This document shows positions 17,670-25,346 of a stretch of DNA of 64,000 nt, in pieces (position 1 is the first letter of the stretch; each line of letters begins with the position of its first letter). Under the pieces are notes generated by a model that made no database searches, was not told the DNA's origin, and was given only the letters and a program-made list of their open reading frames with translations. Both the position numbers and the translations under genes were made by a program. The stretch comes from Sodaliphilus pleomorphus (GTDB lineage Bacteria > Bacteroidota > Bacteroidia > Bacteroidales > Muribaculaceae), in NCBI RefSeq assembly GCF_009676955.1, contig NZ_CP045696.1, positions 1,743,001 through 1,807,000 on the forward strand, written 5' to 3'.

Positions 17670-18383
17670 TCAGTCCTGCCGGGTGCAGGCCGAGAGGATG
17701 ATGTAGAAAGCGATGGTCACAGCCAGTCCGGCGATGCCGCATGTGGCCAGCGAGACCGCAAAGACCACGACCGTGAGATACTGTTTCCAGGCAGCCTTGA
17801 TGCTCAGGCTGTGGAGCTTGAGCGAGAACATGCGCAGGTTGCACACCATGAGCAGCGAGAAGGCTGCGATGAGCGCGATTACGCACCACAGCGGCAGCAC
17901 CTGGTGACGGGTGGCAAAGAAGCTGGTGAAGCCAATCCAGAAGATGGCATTGGCCGGGATGGCCAGCCCGGTGAACACGGTGCCCTGGTTGGGGTCGGTG
18001 TTGAAGCGGGCCAGGCGCAGGGCGCCAAATACCGGGATGAGCAGCGTGACGTAGGGCGCCCAAGCCACGTGGGGGTAGGCTTGCAGCATCATGTTGTAGA
18101 GTATGAGCGCTGGGGCCAGGCCGAAGCTCACCGAGTCGCTCAGCGAGTCGAGCTCCTTGCCCAGCGGCGATGCGGCATGCAGCAGGCGTGCCGTGAAGCC
18201 GTCGAAGAAGTCGAACACCGCAGCTGCGGCAATCCACACAAAGGCCACTTGATAGCCTTGCAGCCCCCACCACCAGGTGTCGAAGCAGTGGAATGCAGCG
18301 ATGCAGGCCAGCGCACCCGAGAGCAGGTTGCAGCAGGTGACGGCGTTGGGGGTGTTGTTGCGTATTGATGTGAGTAGATTCAT
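17670..18383 (-). CDS. pssA: CDP-diacylglycerol-serine O-phosphatidyltransferase
   Basis: Integral-membrane enzyme that makes phosphatidylserine from CDP-diacylglycerol and serine. The 237-residue protein (start 18383; the 12 upstream residues are not family-like) has about seven membrane helices. The CDP-alcohol phosphotransferase motif DG..AR....SPLGKELDSLSD is visible at about residues 58-80 (FDFFDGFTARLLH, then SPLGKELDSLSDS). It lies between psd and the DUF4834 gene on the same strand, so the pathway to phosphatidylethanolamine is encoded together. Confidence 0.94.
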   Translation of the reverse strand: MNLLTSIRNNTPNAVTCCNLLSGALACIAAFHCFDTWWWGLQGYQVAFVWIAAAAVFDFFDGFTARLLHAASPLGKELDSLSDSVSFGLAPALILYNMMLQAYPHVAWAPYVTLLIPVFGALRLARFNTDPNQGTVFTGLAIPANAIFWIGFTSFFATRHQVLPLWCVIALIAAFSLLMVCNLRMFSLKLHSLSIKAAWKQYLTVVVFAVSLATCGIAGLAVTIAFYIILSACTRQD

Positions 18384-18437
18384 CACGATGGTGCTGTTAT
18401 AAATGAGATAGTTGAGCATGAGCCCGCGTGAGCGCGC

Positions 18438-19118
18438 TCACGCGTTGTTGCGGGGCTTGAGCCGTGCCACCTGGGTGACACCGCCCACGGTCTTGTCGCC
18501 CAGTTTCACCAGGATCTCGCTGTCGAGGGGGAGAAACAGGTCGACGCGTGAGCCAAACTTGATGAAGCCCATGTGCTGCTCCACGCTCACGTGCTCGCCT
18601 GGCTCCACATAGGTGACGATGCGGCGGGCGATGGCGCCGGCGATTTGCCGCACCAGTATGTCGTCGCCGTTACGGGCCTGTATCACCACGGCCGAGCGCT
18701 CGTTCTCGGTGCTCGACTTGGGCAGGTAGGCGGCCAGGAAGCGGCCGTTGTGGTGTTTCACATATTTCACAGTGCCCTCGACGGGGACCCAGTTGGCATG
18801 CACGTTGAAGATGCTCATAAACACCGAGAGCTGGATGCAGTTGCGGTGCAAATACTCGTCTTCATACACTTCCTCGAGGGCCACGACGGTGCCGTCGACA
18901 CTCGACACCACGGCATTGGCGTGGTCTCCCTTGAAATAGCGGCGCGGCGAGCGGAAGAAGTTGACCACGAGCAGGAAGAAGATGGACGAAATGACAATGA
19001 AGATGACGGGTATCACTTTCCACTCGATGAAAAGATAGGCCGGGATGTTGATGACAAGCAGGATGAATAGCAACACGAAGATGATATTCTGCCCTTCTCT
19101 ATGTATCTTGTACTTCAT
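18438..19118 (-). CDS. psd: Phosphatidylserine decarboxylase proenzyme
   Basis: Decarboxylates phosphatidylserine to phosphatidylethanolamine at the membrane. The 226-residue protein is of the short class. Two hydrophobic stretches (about 11-31 and 36-53) anchor it. Self-cleavage between Gly189 and Ser190 in IKFGSRVDL would create the pyruvoyl group at the new N-terminus of the small subunit. Motif FMSIFNVHANWVPVEG (about 100-115) is characteristic. The promoter for psd overlaps the 3' end of the upstream transferase gene. Confidence 0.94.
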   Translation of the reverse strand: MKYKIHREGQNIIFVLLFILLVINIPAYLFIEWKVIPVIFIVISSIFFLLVVNFFRSPRRYFKGDHANAVVSSVDGTVVALEEVYEDEYLHRNCIQLSVFMSIFNVHANWVPVEGTVKYVKHHNGRFLAAYLPKSSTENERSAVVIQARNGDDILVRQIAGAIARRIVTYVEPGEHVSVEQHMGFIKFGSRVDLFLPLDSEILVKLGDKTVGGVTQVARLKPRNNA

Positions 19119-19141
19119 TGTCGTGACTTTGTTACAATTTA

Positions 19142-19174
19142 CAAAGGTAGAAATAATTTGCCTATTTCACAAAA
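19142..19174 (-). promoter_or_regulatory. Promoter of psd-pssA-DUF4834
   Basis: On the minus strand TTTTG, 20 nt, TACCTTTG: an exact consensus match. The -33 part lies inside the last codons of the upstream phosphoethanolamine transferase gene. Confidence 0.75.
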
Positions 19175-20979
19175 CGGGGATATATTTTGTTGCGGTCCAC
19201 GCCGCGCATCACCTTGTCGTAGTCGCAGTGGTCGTAGACCAGTCGCTTGCGCGGCCTGAACTGCGGGGCGATGAGGTCGCGGTCGGGGATGTAGTATTGT
19301 GTCTTGATTCTGCCCAGGTCGAGCATTAGTTGCCCCACGTTGTCGGTCATGTAGGGGCGGTGCAGTGCCTGCTTGATGCGGGCGACCACCTGGGGGTGCA
19401 GCTGCTTGTAGCGGTCGCTGCACCATATCACAAAGGGCACCTCGTTCTGGTACATGAGTGTGCCGGGCTTGGGGTCGGTCTCGGTGTGGCGGCCCTTGGT
19501 GTCGCGGAAGTCATACACTTCCTCGCCGTGGTCGGCAAAGTAGACGACCACAGTGTTCTTGTTGCGGTACAGGTCGAATATCTTCTCCATCACAGCGTCG
19601 TTGTAGAGGGTGGCGTTGTCGTAGTAGGCAATCTTCTGCTTCTTGTCGGTGGTGAGCCACTTCTCGTTGCGGCGCACCGAGTCGGGCTTGAAGTGGTTGT
19701 CGTAGTAGCTGCCCGCCGGGTAGCGATAGTGGGGGTTGACGTGCTGCCCGTAGAGGTGGAACACGATGAGGTTGTGCTTGCCATGCAGCTTCACACGCTT
19801 GTGGAAGTCGTCGACCAGCTGGCCGTCGTAGTCGAAGCCGCCCTTGTCGCAGGCCGTGTAGGAGAGCCGCATGATCTCGGGATTGTAGACAAACTGGTTG
19901 ACGGTGACCGTGAACAGCTTGTGGGGCTGCTGGGTGCGCTGTATGTCCCACATGTACACGTTGTAGCCTGCCCGCTTGAAGATGGTGGTGAAGTTGGGCT
20001 TTTCAAACCACGACTCGCCGTCGGCCACGCTGTTGAGGCAGAAGGTGTTTTTCTCAACCACCGAGGTGATGTTTTCCTGGGCAATGACATCGGTGAAGGC
20101 AAAGAGGTTGCCCCTGTTGCGCTCTCTCACCATGCAGGGCGTGGTGTTGAGCTCGTAGCCGTAGAGGCTGGCGTGGTGCTTGATATAGCTTTCGCCCAGC
20201 ACGTAGATCACGGTGAGCGAGTCGCTCTCCTGCACCGTTGGGTGGGTGCGGTACACCTCGCGGGCCTGCTTCACGGCCATGCGCACGTCGTTGCCGAAGG
20301 CTCGCAGCGAGTTGATGGCGTGGGCACTCTGCGTGCCTATGTCGAGCGACGTGGTGGCAAAGCCGTTGCGCCAGCGGTACACGCGCGTCGAGTTGCTGGC
20401 CAGCAGCAGCGTGCCCCAGGCATAGATGAAGAAGCCCAGCCCCACGGTGGCGACGGTGCCGGCCACCAGGTCGGTGGCAAAGCTGTGGAAGGGCCTGCGC
20501 AGCGTCCGGTGCAGCTTGCCCTCGATGCAGTAGAGCACGATGATCACGATGGCCAGGCAGGCGTCGATGGTGTAGCTCAGCTGGCTCTCGGGGCTCCACA
20601 TGTAGGTGTTGACAAACTCGCCGCTCTCCTTGCTTGTGGTCTCGACCAGCACGGTGAGCGTCTGCTGCGAGATGTTCATCTCAAAGTTGAACGAGAGAAA
20701 CAGCGTGATGCCCAGCAGCAGCCAGGCCACAGCAGTGAGCAGGTACTTCACCAGGCGGCTGTGACTCTTCCACACGACCCAGGTGAGCACCCACACCAGT
20801 CCCGTCTCCACGGCCAGGCTCTTGAGCCCCATGCCCCACTGGTACCAGCGGTCGCTGCTGGGCAGCGTGAGCCAGTCGATGGGCTGCTGGGCCAGCAGCA
20901 GGAAGGTGATGATGAAAAACATCCATTCGGCCCTGAGCGGGGCGGCGATATACTGGATAAAGCGCAGAATTTTTTCCAT
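19162..20979 (-). CDS. Phosphoethanolamine transferase (EptA-like sulfatase fold), copy 1
   Basis: Inner-membrane enzyme expected to move phosphoethanolamine from phosphatidylethanolamine onto lipid A or another surface glycan. The 605-residue protein has about five N-terminal membrane helices (to roughly residue 200) and a periplasmic alkaline-phosphatase-like domain. Visible metal-site motifs are VLGESYIKHHASLYGYE, the ITSVVEKNTF nucleophile region (probable Thr), and VVYFADHGEEVYDF. It sits directly upstream of psd on the same strand, next to the genes that make its donor lipid. A paralogue is at 55439-57277. The acceptor is not known. Confidence 0.85.
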   Translation of the reverse strand: MEKILRFIQYIAAPLRAEWMFFIITFLLLAQQPIDWLTLPSSDRWYQWGMGLKSLAVETGLVWVLTWVVWKSHSRLVKYLLTAVAWLLLGITLFLSFNFEMNISQQTLTVLVETTSKESGEFVNTYMWSPESQLSYTIDACLAIVIIVLYCIEGKLHRTLRRPFHSFATDLVAGTVATVGLGFFIYAWGTLLLASNSTRVYRWRNGFATTSLDIGTQSAHAINSLRAFGNDVRMAVKQAREVYRTHPTVQESDSLTVIYVLGESYIKHHASLYGYELNTTPCMVRERNRGNLFAFTDVIAQENITSVVEKNTFCLNSVADGESWFEKPNFTTIFKRAGYNVYMWDIQRTQQPHKLFTVTVNQFVYNPEIMRLSYTACDKGGFDYDGQLVDDFHKRVKLHGKHNLIVFHLYGQHVNPHYRYPAGSYYDNHFKPDSVRRNEKWLTTDKKQKIAYYDNATLYNDAVMEKIFDLYRNKNTVVVYFADHGEEVYDFRDTKGRHTETDPKPGTLMYQNEVPFVIWCSDRYKQLHPQVVARIKQALHRPYMTDNVGQLMLDLGRIKTQYYIPDRDLIAPQFRPRKRLVYDHCDYDKVMRGVDRNKIYPRFVK

Positions 20980-21008
20980 GTGTGCACGCGTGTTTTTGAA
21001 AAACGGTG

Positions 21009-21016
21009 CAAAAGTA
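21009..21016 (-). promoter_or_regulatory. -7 box of phosphoethanolamine transferase copy 1
   Basis: The minus strand reads TACTTTTG, 29 bp before the ATG. No good -33 partner was found. Confidence 0.45.
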
Positions 21017-21106
21017 CTAATTTTTTTGATATTATGTGCACTCGCCCCTTGACTCTACAAATTAGGCTTTTCAACTCCCAAAATTTTGTTCTTCCGAAAG
21101 ATTAAC

Positions 21107-21114
21107 TAATTTTG
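21107..21114 (+). promoter_or_regulatory. -7 box upstream of the paired membrane proteins
   Basis: TAATTTTG with TTTTG at 21084-21088 and an 18-nt spacer, one nucleotide shorter than usual. The leader to 21208 would be about 85 nt and contains a possible 17-codon frame starting near 21150. Confidence 0.4.
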
Positions 21115-21207
21115 CACTTGCCACTTGACTCTACCATTTCACTCCCATGATGGAGTATTTGCGCGAGATGGATAGGTTAGGCATAAGAGTTTATTACTAA
21201 AACAGGT

Positions 21208-21597
21208 ATGAAAAGACTGCTTGATGGGTTTTACTATGGATACTACTTGTGGTTTTCGTGGGTGACTTTTGGACACAAAATGCCAATAATCAATATTAGT
21301 AGTAGTTTGTCGTTTGATCTTGTTTGTGCCATATTTGGTGCCAGGCAAATTCTGTACATATGCTTTGGCTGGCCCCTTTGGCCTATGGGCAACTTTTTCT
21401 TATTTTCTGTTATGGTGATAAGTTGTTATTCTTTTATGGCATTTCAACCCATCTTGAGGATGCATCATAAAAGAATTGTCAAGAAGTTCTCATCCTACTC
21501 GAAGCGGCAAAACATTGTGCTGTGCACTTTGGTGATGTTTTTTAATTGTTTGTTGACATATTTTGGATTCATACACATGTTTATAATGCTTTTTTGA
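21208..21597 (+). CDS. Small integral membrane protein of unknown function, paralogue 1
   Basis: A 129-residue protein with about three hydrophobic segments. Not recognised. It is related to the next gene: both begin MK.LL...YYG.YL, and both have a charged turn (MHHKRIVKKFSSYSKRQNIVL here, RHHEGVVNAFVAYSKWQKVAL there) before a final membrane helix ending near YFGF or YYGW. The region is A+T-rich compared with the surrounding conserved genes. Tandem duplication is the simplest explanation. Confidence 0.6.
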   Translation: MKRLLDGFYYGYYLWFSWVTFGHKMPIINISSSLSFDLVCAIFGARQILYICFGWPLWPMGNFFLFSVMVISCYSFMAFQPILRMHHKRIVKKFSSYSKRQNIVLCTLVMFFNCLLTYFGFIHMFIMLF

Positions 21598-21651
21598 TTG
21601 CTTACGAAAAGAGAAAAAGAATGCACATTAGAACGTTTATGATTGTTGATA

Positions 21652-22038
21652 ATGAAGAAACTGTTGTATCTATTATATTACGGTCTATACTTGACGGTAA
21701 AATATGTTGTCAGGGAATATGATGCTGAAGCGGCTAATGGGGATATTGCGTTGATACTCACTACACTTTTGATAGCTGTGCTTCTCAGTCTCATGCGAAT
21801 ACTCTCATTGTTTTTTGTTTTGCCCAGTTATATTTTCAAAATTTATATTTTTCTTGTGGCGTTTGTTTCATTGTGGTTCTATCCCAAAATTATACCCGTC
21901 ATGAAACGGCATCATGAAGGGGTGGTCAATGCTTTTGTCGCTTACTCGAAGTGGCAAAAAGTGGCCTTGTGTATCGTGACGAATATTGTCTGGCTACTGA
22001 TTGCGTACTATGGGTGGATTAGTGTGTTTGACAGGTAA
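21652..22038 (+). CDS. Small integral membrane protein of unknown function, paralogue 2
   Basis: A 128-residue protein with three or four hydrophobic segments, paralogous to the gene 54 bp upstream. Start at 21652 (MKKLLYLLYYG) aligns with the paralogue; three further codons are open upstream. The C-terminal helix ends in YYGWISVFDR. A second reading frame overlaps its last 10 codons and continues to 22126 (see finding). No function can be assigned. Confidence 0.6.
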   Translation: MKKLLYLLYYGLYLTVKYVVREYDAEAANGDIALILTTLLIAVLLSLMRILSLFFVLPSYIFKIYIFLVAFVSLWFYPKIIPVMKRHHEGVVNAFVAYSKWQKVALCIVTNIVWLLIAYYGWISVFDR

Positions 22039-22126
22039 AGATGAGGTGCTTATTGGGCCTTTTTACGACCCAGTGCCCTACGACGTCGTGCTTGATCGTG
22101 TGCTGCATGCTATCGGCCTGAAGTGA
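22010..22126 (+). CDS. Possible short frame or gene remnant
   Basis: An ATG-initiated frame of 38 codons overlapping the end of paralogue 2 in another phase. Its sequence from about codon 9 onward (GKDEVLIGPFYDPVPYDVVL) has the composition of a real protein C-terminus rather than of a shadow frame. It may be the tail of a decayed gene or of a longer ancestral version of paralogue 2. Not recognised. Confidence 0.25.
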   Translation: MGGLVCLTGKDEVLIGPFYDPVPYDVVLDRVLHAIGLK

Positions 22127-22509
22127 AGGTGGCTTTCACTGCCCGTCTGTGCGCCAGCCCTGCCGCACTGCCCATTGGCGCCTCAGTTTGGAAATGTGGT
22201 GCCGTGATGGCCATGACTGGTTGAATCTGCCGGTGAGGTATGAAAAACCTTGTGCGAGTGCGATTTTTGCGAAATTGTTGAGGAGGATTGGGAAAAAAGT
22301 GCTAATTTTACAAGCTTTGTTTAATATGGACGGGTATCGCCTGAACCCTATTAAATAAATTAACTAAAAAAGATTAACCGGGCGGGTGTCGCGCTGTGCC
22401 TGCATCGCAGCGCGCCCCCGCGACTTGAGGCATGATCGACAAACAAAAGCTTGCTACAAACAAACTTGCTACAAACAAAAATACAACACATAATAATATT
22501 TTTTTCTAT
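22127..22509 (+). promoter_or_regulatory. Intergenic region and long leader of the TonB receptor gene
   Basis: A possible promoter is TTG at 22278-22280 with TAATTTTA at 22303-22310 (22-nt spacer, last base off consensus). Transcription from there would give a leader of about 190 nt containing a G+C-rich hairpin (CGCGCTG 22390-22396 with CAGCGCG 22408-22414) and a 15-bp tandem duplication at 22450-22479. No gene is supported. Confidence 0.4.
22450..22479 (+). repeat. 15-bp tandem duplication in the TonB receptor leader
   Basis: CTTGCTACAAACAAA occurs twice head to tail (22450-22464 and 22465-22479), 31 bp before the start codon. Confidence 0.9.
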
Positions 22510-25269
22510 ATGAGAAGCATACTCTTTTTTCTACTCACGCTGTTGCTGAGCGTGCCGGCCATGGCTGGCACCGGCCTGCAAGGCGTGGTGATTGACGCCA
22601 GGACCAGCCAGCCTGTGGCGGGAGCCACGGTGATGCTCGACGAGCAGGGCCTCACTGCCACCACCGGGCCCGGCGGCGACTTCCTGATCGAGGGAGCCAA
22701 GGCTGGCAGCGACCGCCTGCTCATCATGGGCTACGGCTACAAGGACTATGCCCAGGATGTTGTGCTCACGGCTGGTGTGGTCGCCAACCTGGGCGTGATC
22801 AAGATCAGCGACAACGCCTTTGTGAGCCGTGCTCAACAGAGCATCAACGAGGCCAACCACGAGATCCAGCTCACCGAGTCGCAGCTCGAGGACGAGGAAG
22901 GCAACACCCAGGCCGTGGCCACCCTCACGGGTGCCAACGACAACCCCTTCTACCAGGCAGCGAGCTTCGGGTGGAGCATCATGCGCTTCCGTGTGCGCGG
23001 CTACAACTCGGAGTACACCAACACCTACATCAACGGTGTGAACTTCAACGACGCAGCCCGCGGCCGCTTCAACTACTCGATGCTGGGCGGCTTGAACCAG
23101 GCCTTCAAGAGCAAGTCGATAGGGCTGGGGCTTGAGGTGAACAACTTTGCCTTTGGCGGCGTGGGCGGTGCCAACAACATCAACACCCTTGCCCGTGACT
23201 ATGCCCCGGGCCTGCGCGGCAGCGTGGCCTATACCAACGGCAACTACCGCTGGCGCGGCATGGTCACCTACAGCACTGGCCTCATGCCCAACGGCTGGGC
23301 GCTCACCCTGAGCGCGGTGGGCCGCTATGCCGACGAGGGCGTGATACCAGGCTCGTTCTACAAGAGCTGGGGCTACTTCCTCTCGGTATCTAAAGACCTC
23401 AACGCGAGCCACACACTCTCGCTGGTGACCTTCGGGGCACCCACGCGCCGCGCCAGCAACTCGGCCACCTACAAAGAGGCCTACGAGCTGGCTGGCAGCA
23501 ACCTCTACAACAGCAACTGGGGCTGGCAGCAAGGCAAGAAGCGCAACGCCCGCACCGTCGAGGCCTTCGACCCCACGGTGATACTCAACTGGCTGTGGAA
23601 ACCCAAGATGGGCACCACGCTCAACACCGGCGTGTCGTTTCACAAGTCCTACTACTCGTCGTCGGCCCTCAACTGGCACAATGCTGCCGACCCGCGCCCC
23701 GACTACTACCGCTACCTGCCCAGCTACTACACCGACGAGGCCACCCACGCGCTCTACTACAACAACTGGACCATGGGCGGCGACTCCTATCGGCAAATCA
23801 ACTGGGACAAGCTGTACCAGACCAACTACTTGAACACGACCATAGCCGACCAGACCGGCGTGGAGAACGGCTCTACCTATATCATCGAGAAGCGCCACAG
23901 CAACCAGGCCAGCTGGACGTTGAGCTCCAACCTCAACACCCGCCTGAGCGAGCAACTCACCCTGCAGGCCGGCTACGATGCCAACTACACCCGCTCGAGC
24001 TACTACAAGACCATCGACGACCTGCTGGGGGGCCGCTACTGGCTCGACGTGGACAACTACTCGGAGCGCGACTTCCCCGGCGACCACAACACGCCGCAAA
24101 ACGACCTGCGCAACCCCAACCGCAAGGTGGGTGTTGACGACCGCTTCGGCTATGACTACGACATCAACCAGTACTCGAGCAGCCTGTGGGTGCAAAACGT
24201 GTGGAACTTCGCCCGCTGGGACGTGAGCTATAGCGCCACGGGCAGCTACACCACCTATCAGCGCGACGGCAACATGCAGAACGGCCGCGCTCCCGAGCAC
24301 TCCTATGGCAAGGGCGCGCACCACAACTTCTGGAACTGGGGCCTGAAGGGCAGCATCGACTACAAGCTCGACGGCCACAACACCTTTGTGGCACATGCCT
24401 ACTATGGCACCAAGGCCCCGCTCAGCTACAACGCCTATGTGAGCCCCCGCGTGAAAGACGACGTGATTGCCCACCTCAAGAGCGAGCGCATAGCCAGTGC
24501 CGACGTGGGCTACTCGTGGAACTTCCGCACGCTGCGCGGCGTGATCACAGCCTTCTACACCGACATGCAGAAGGGCACCGAGCGCACCTCCTTCTACGAC
24601 GACCTCAACAGCACCTTCATGAACTATGCCCTCACCGATGTGCACAAGGTGTTTAAGGGCGTGGAGCTGGGACTGAGCTGGAAGATGACCGATCGCGTGA
24701 CCTTCAACGCAGCCATGAACCTGGCCCGCTACCAGTACAAGAACCGTCCCACCGGCACCCGCAGCTTTGAAAACGGCTCTGAAGCCGATATCACCAAGAC
24801 GGTGTACTTGAAAAACTTCTATGTGAGCGGCACCCCGCAAGAGTGCTACACCATAGGCTTCAACTATGCCGCGCCGCACATGTGGTTCTTTGAGGTGAAC
24901 GGCTCCTGGATGAACCGCAGCTATATCGAGCTCTCGCCGGTGCGCCACGAGAGCATCGACGAGTTGTGGAAGATTGCCGACAGCCAAGAGGCCCTGCAAA
25001 ACAAAATCAACGAGATCACCCGGCAGGACAAGCTCAACGAGGCCCTCGTGATCAACATGAGCATAGGCAAGCTCATCTACTTGAGCCGCAGTAGCTCGCT
25101 CAACATCAACCTGAACCTCAGCAACCTGCTCGACAACAAGAATATCCAGACGGGCGGCTACCAGCAGGGACGCTTCGACTACAAGAACTACGACATGTCG
25201 AAGTACCCCAACAAGTACTACTATGCCCAAGGCTTCAAGATGTATCTCAACCTGGGTGTGCGCTTCTGA
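22510..25269 (+). CDS. TonB-dependent outer-membrane receptor
   Basis: Outer-membrane transporter of 919 residues. Start at 22510 gives a clean signal peptide (RSILFFLLTLLLSVPAMAG); 26 more codons are open upstream. The mature N-terminus is a carboxypeptidase-regulatory-like domain (GVVIDARTSQPVAGATVMLD, about 23-100), followed by a plug domain (RVRGYNSEYTNTYINGVNFN near 180-200) and a beta-barrel ending in an aromatic residue (LNLGVRF). It is not accompanied by a SusD homologue; instead a DUF5689-type lipoprotein follows, a pairing I recall from Bacteroides. The substrate is unknown. Confidence 0.9.
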   Translation: MRSILFFLLTLLLSVPAMAGTGLQGVVIDARTSQPVAGATVMLDEQGLTATTGPGGDFLIEGAKAGSDRLLIMGYGYKDYAQDVVLTAGVVANLGVIKISDNAFVSRAQQSINEANHEIQLTESQLEDEEGNTQAVATLTGANDNPFYQAASFGWSIMRFRVRGYNSEYTNTYINGVNFNDAARGRFNYSMLGGLNQAFKSKSIGLGLEVNNFAFGGVGGANNINTLARDYAPGLRGSVAYTNGNYRWRGMVTYSTGLMPNGWALTLSAVGRYADEGVIPGSFYKSWGYFLSVSKDLNASHTLSLVTFGAPTRRASNSATYKEAYELAGSNLYNSNWGWQQGKKRNARTVEAFDPTVILNWLWKPKMGTTLNTGVSFHKSYYSSSALNWHNAADPRPDYYRYLPSYYTDEATHALYYNNWTMGGDSYRQINWDKLYQTNYLNTTIADQTGVENGSTYIIEKRHSNQASWTLSSNLNTRLSEQLTLQAGYDANYTRSSYYKTIDDLLGGRYWLDVDNYSERDFPGDHNTPQNDLRNPNRKVGVDDRFGYDYDINQYSSSLWVQNVWNFARWDVSYSATGSYTTYQRDGNMQNGRAPEHSYGKGAHHNFWNWGLKGSIDYKLDGHNTFVAHAYYGTKAPLSYNAYVSPRVKDDVIAHLKSERIASADVGYSWNFRTLRGVITAFYTDMQKGTERTSFYDDLNSTFMNYALTDVHKVFKGVELGLSWKMTDRVTFNAAMNLARYQYKNRPTGTRSFENGSEADITKTVYLKNFYVSGTPQECYTIGFNYAAPHMWFFEVNGSWMNRSYIELSPVRHESIDELWKIADSQEALQNKINEITRQDKLNEALVINMSIGKLIYLSRSSSLNINLNLSNLLDNKNIQTGGYQQGRFDYKNYDMSKYPNKYYYAQGFKMYLNLGVRF

Positions 25270-25346
25270 TGCGGCATGCGGCAGTTGGATTCAACTTTTT
25301 TACAACAACGACAACAAAAACCAACAACGACAATAAAACACATTAT

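Noticed and set aside
21139..21348. Minus-strand frame of 69 codons before the paired membrane genes
   Set aside because: Overlaps the first paralogue antisense, has no signal or domain, and no promoter faces it.
22149..22358. Frame of 69 codons upstream of the TonB receptor
   Set aside because: Composition is not protein-like and it covers the probable receptor promoter.
25269..25346. Start of the lipoprotein at 25269, overlapping the receptor stop
   Set aside because: The residues before 25347 are Thr/Asn-rich and would bury the lipoprotein signal; the start at 25347 gives a clean lipobox.
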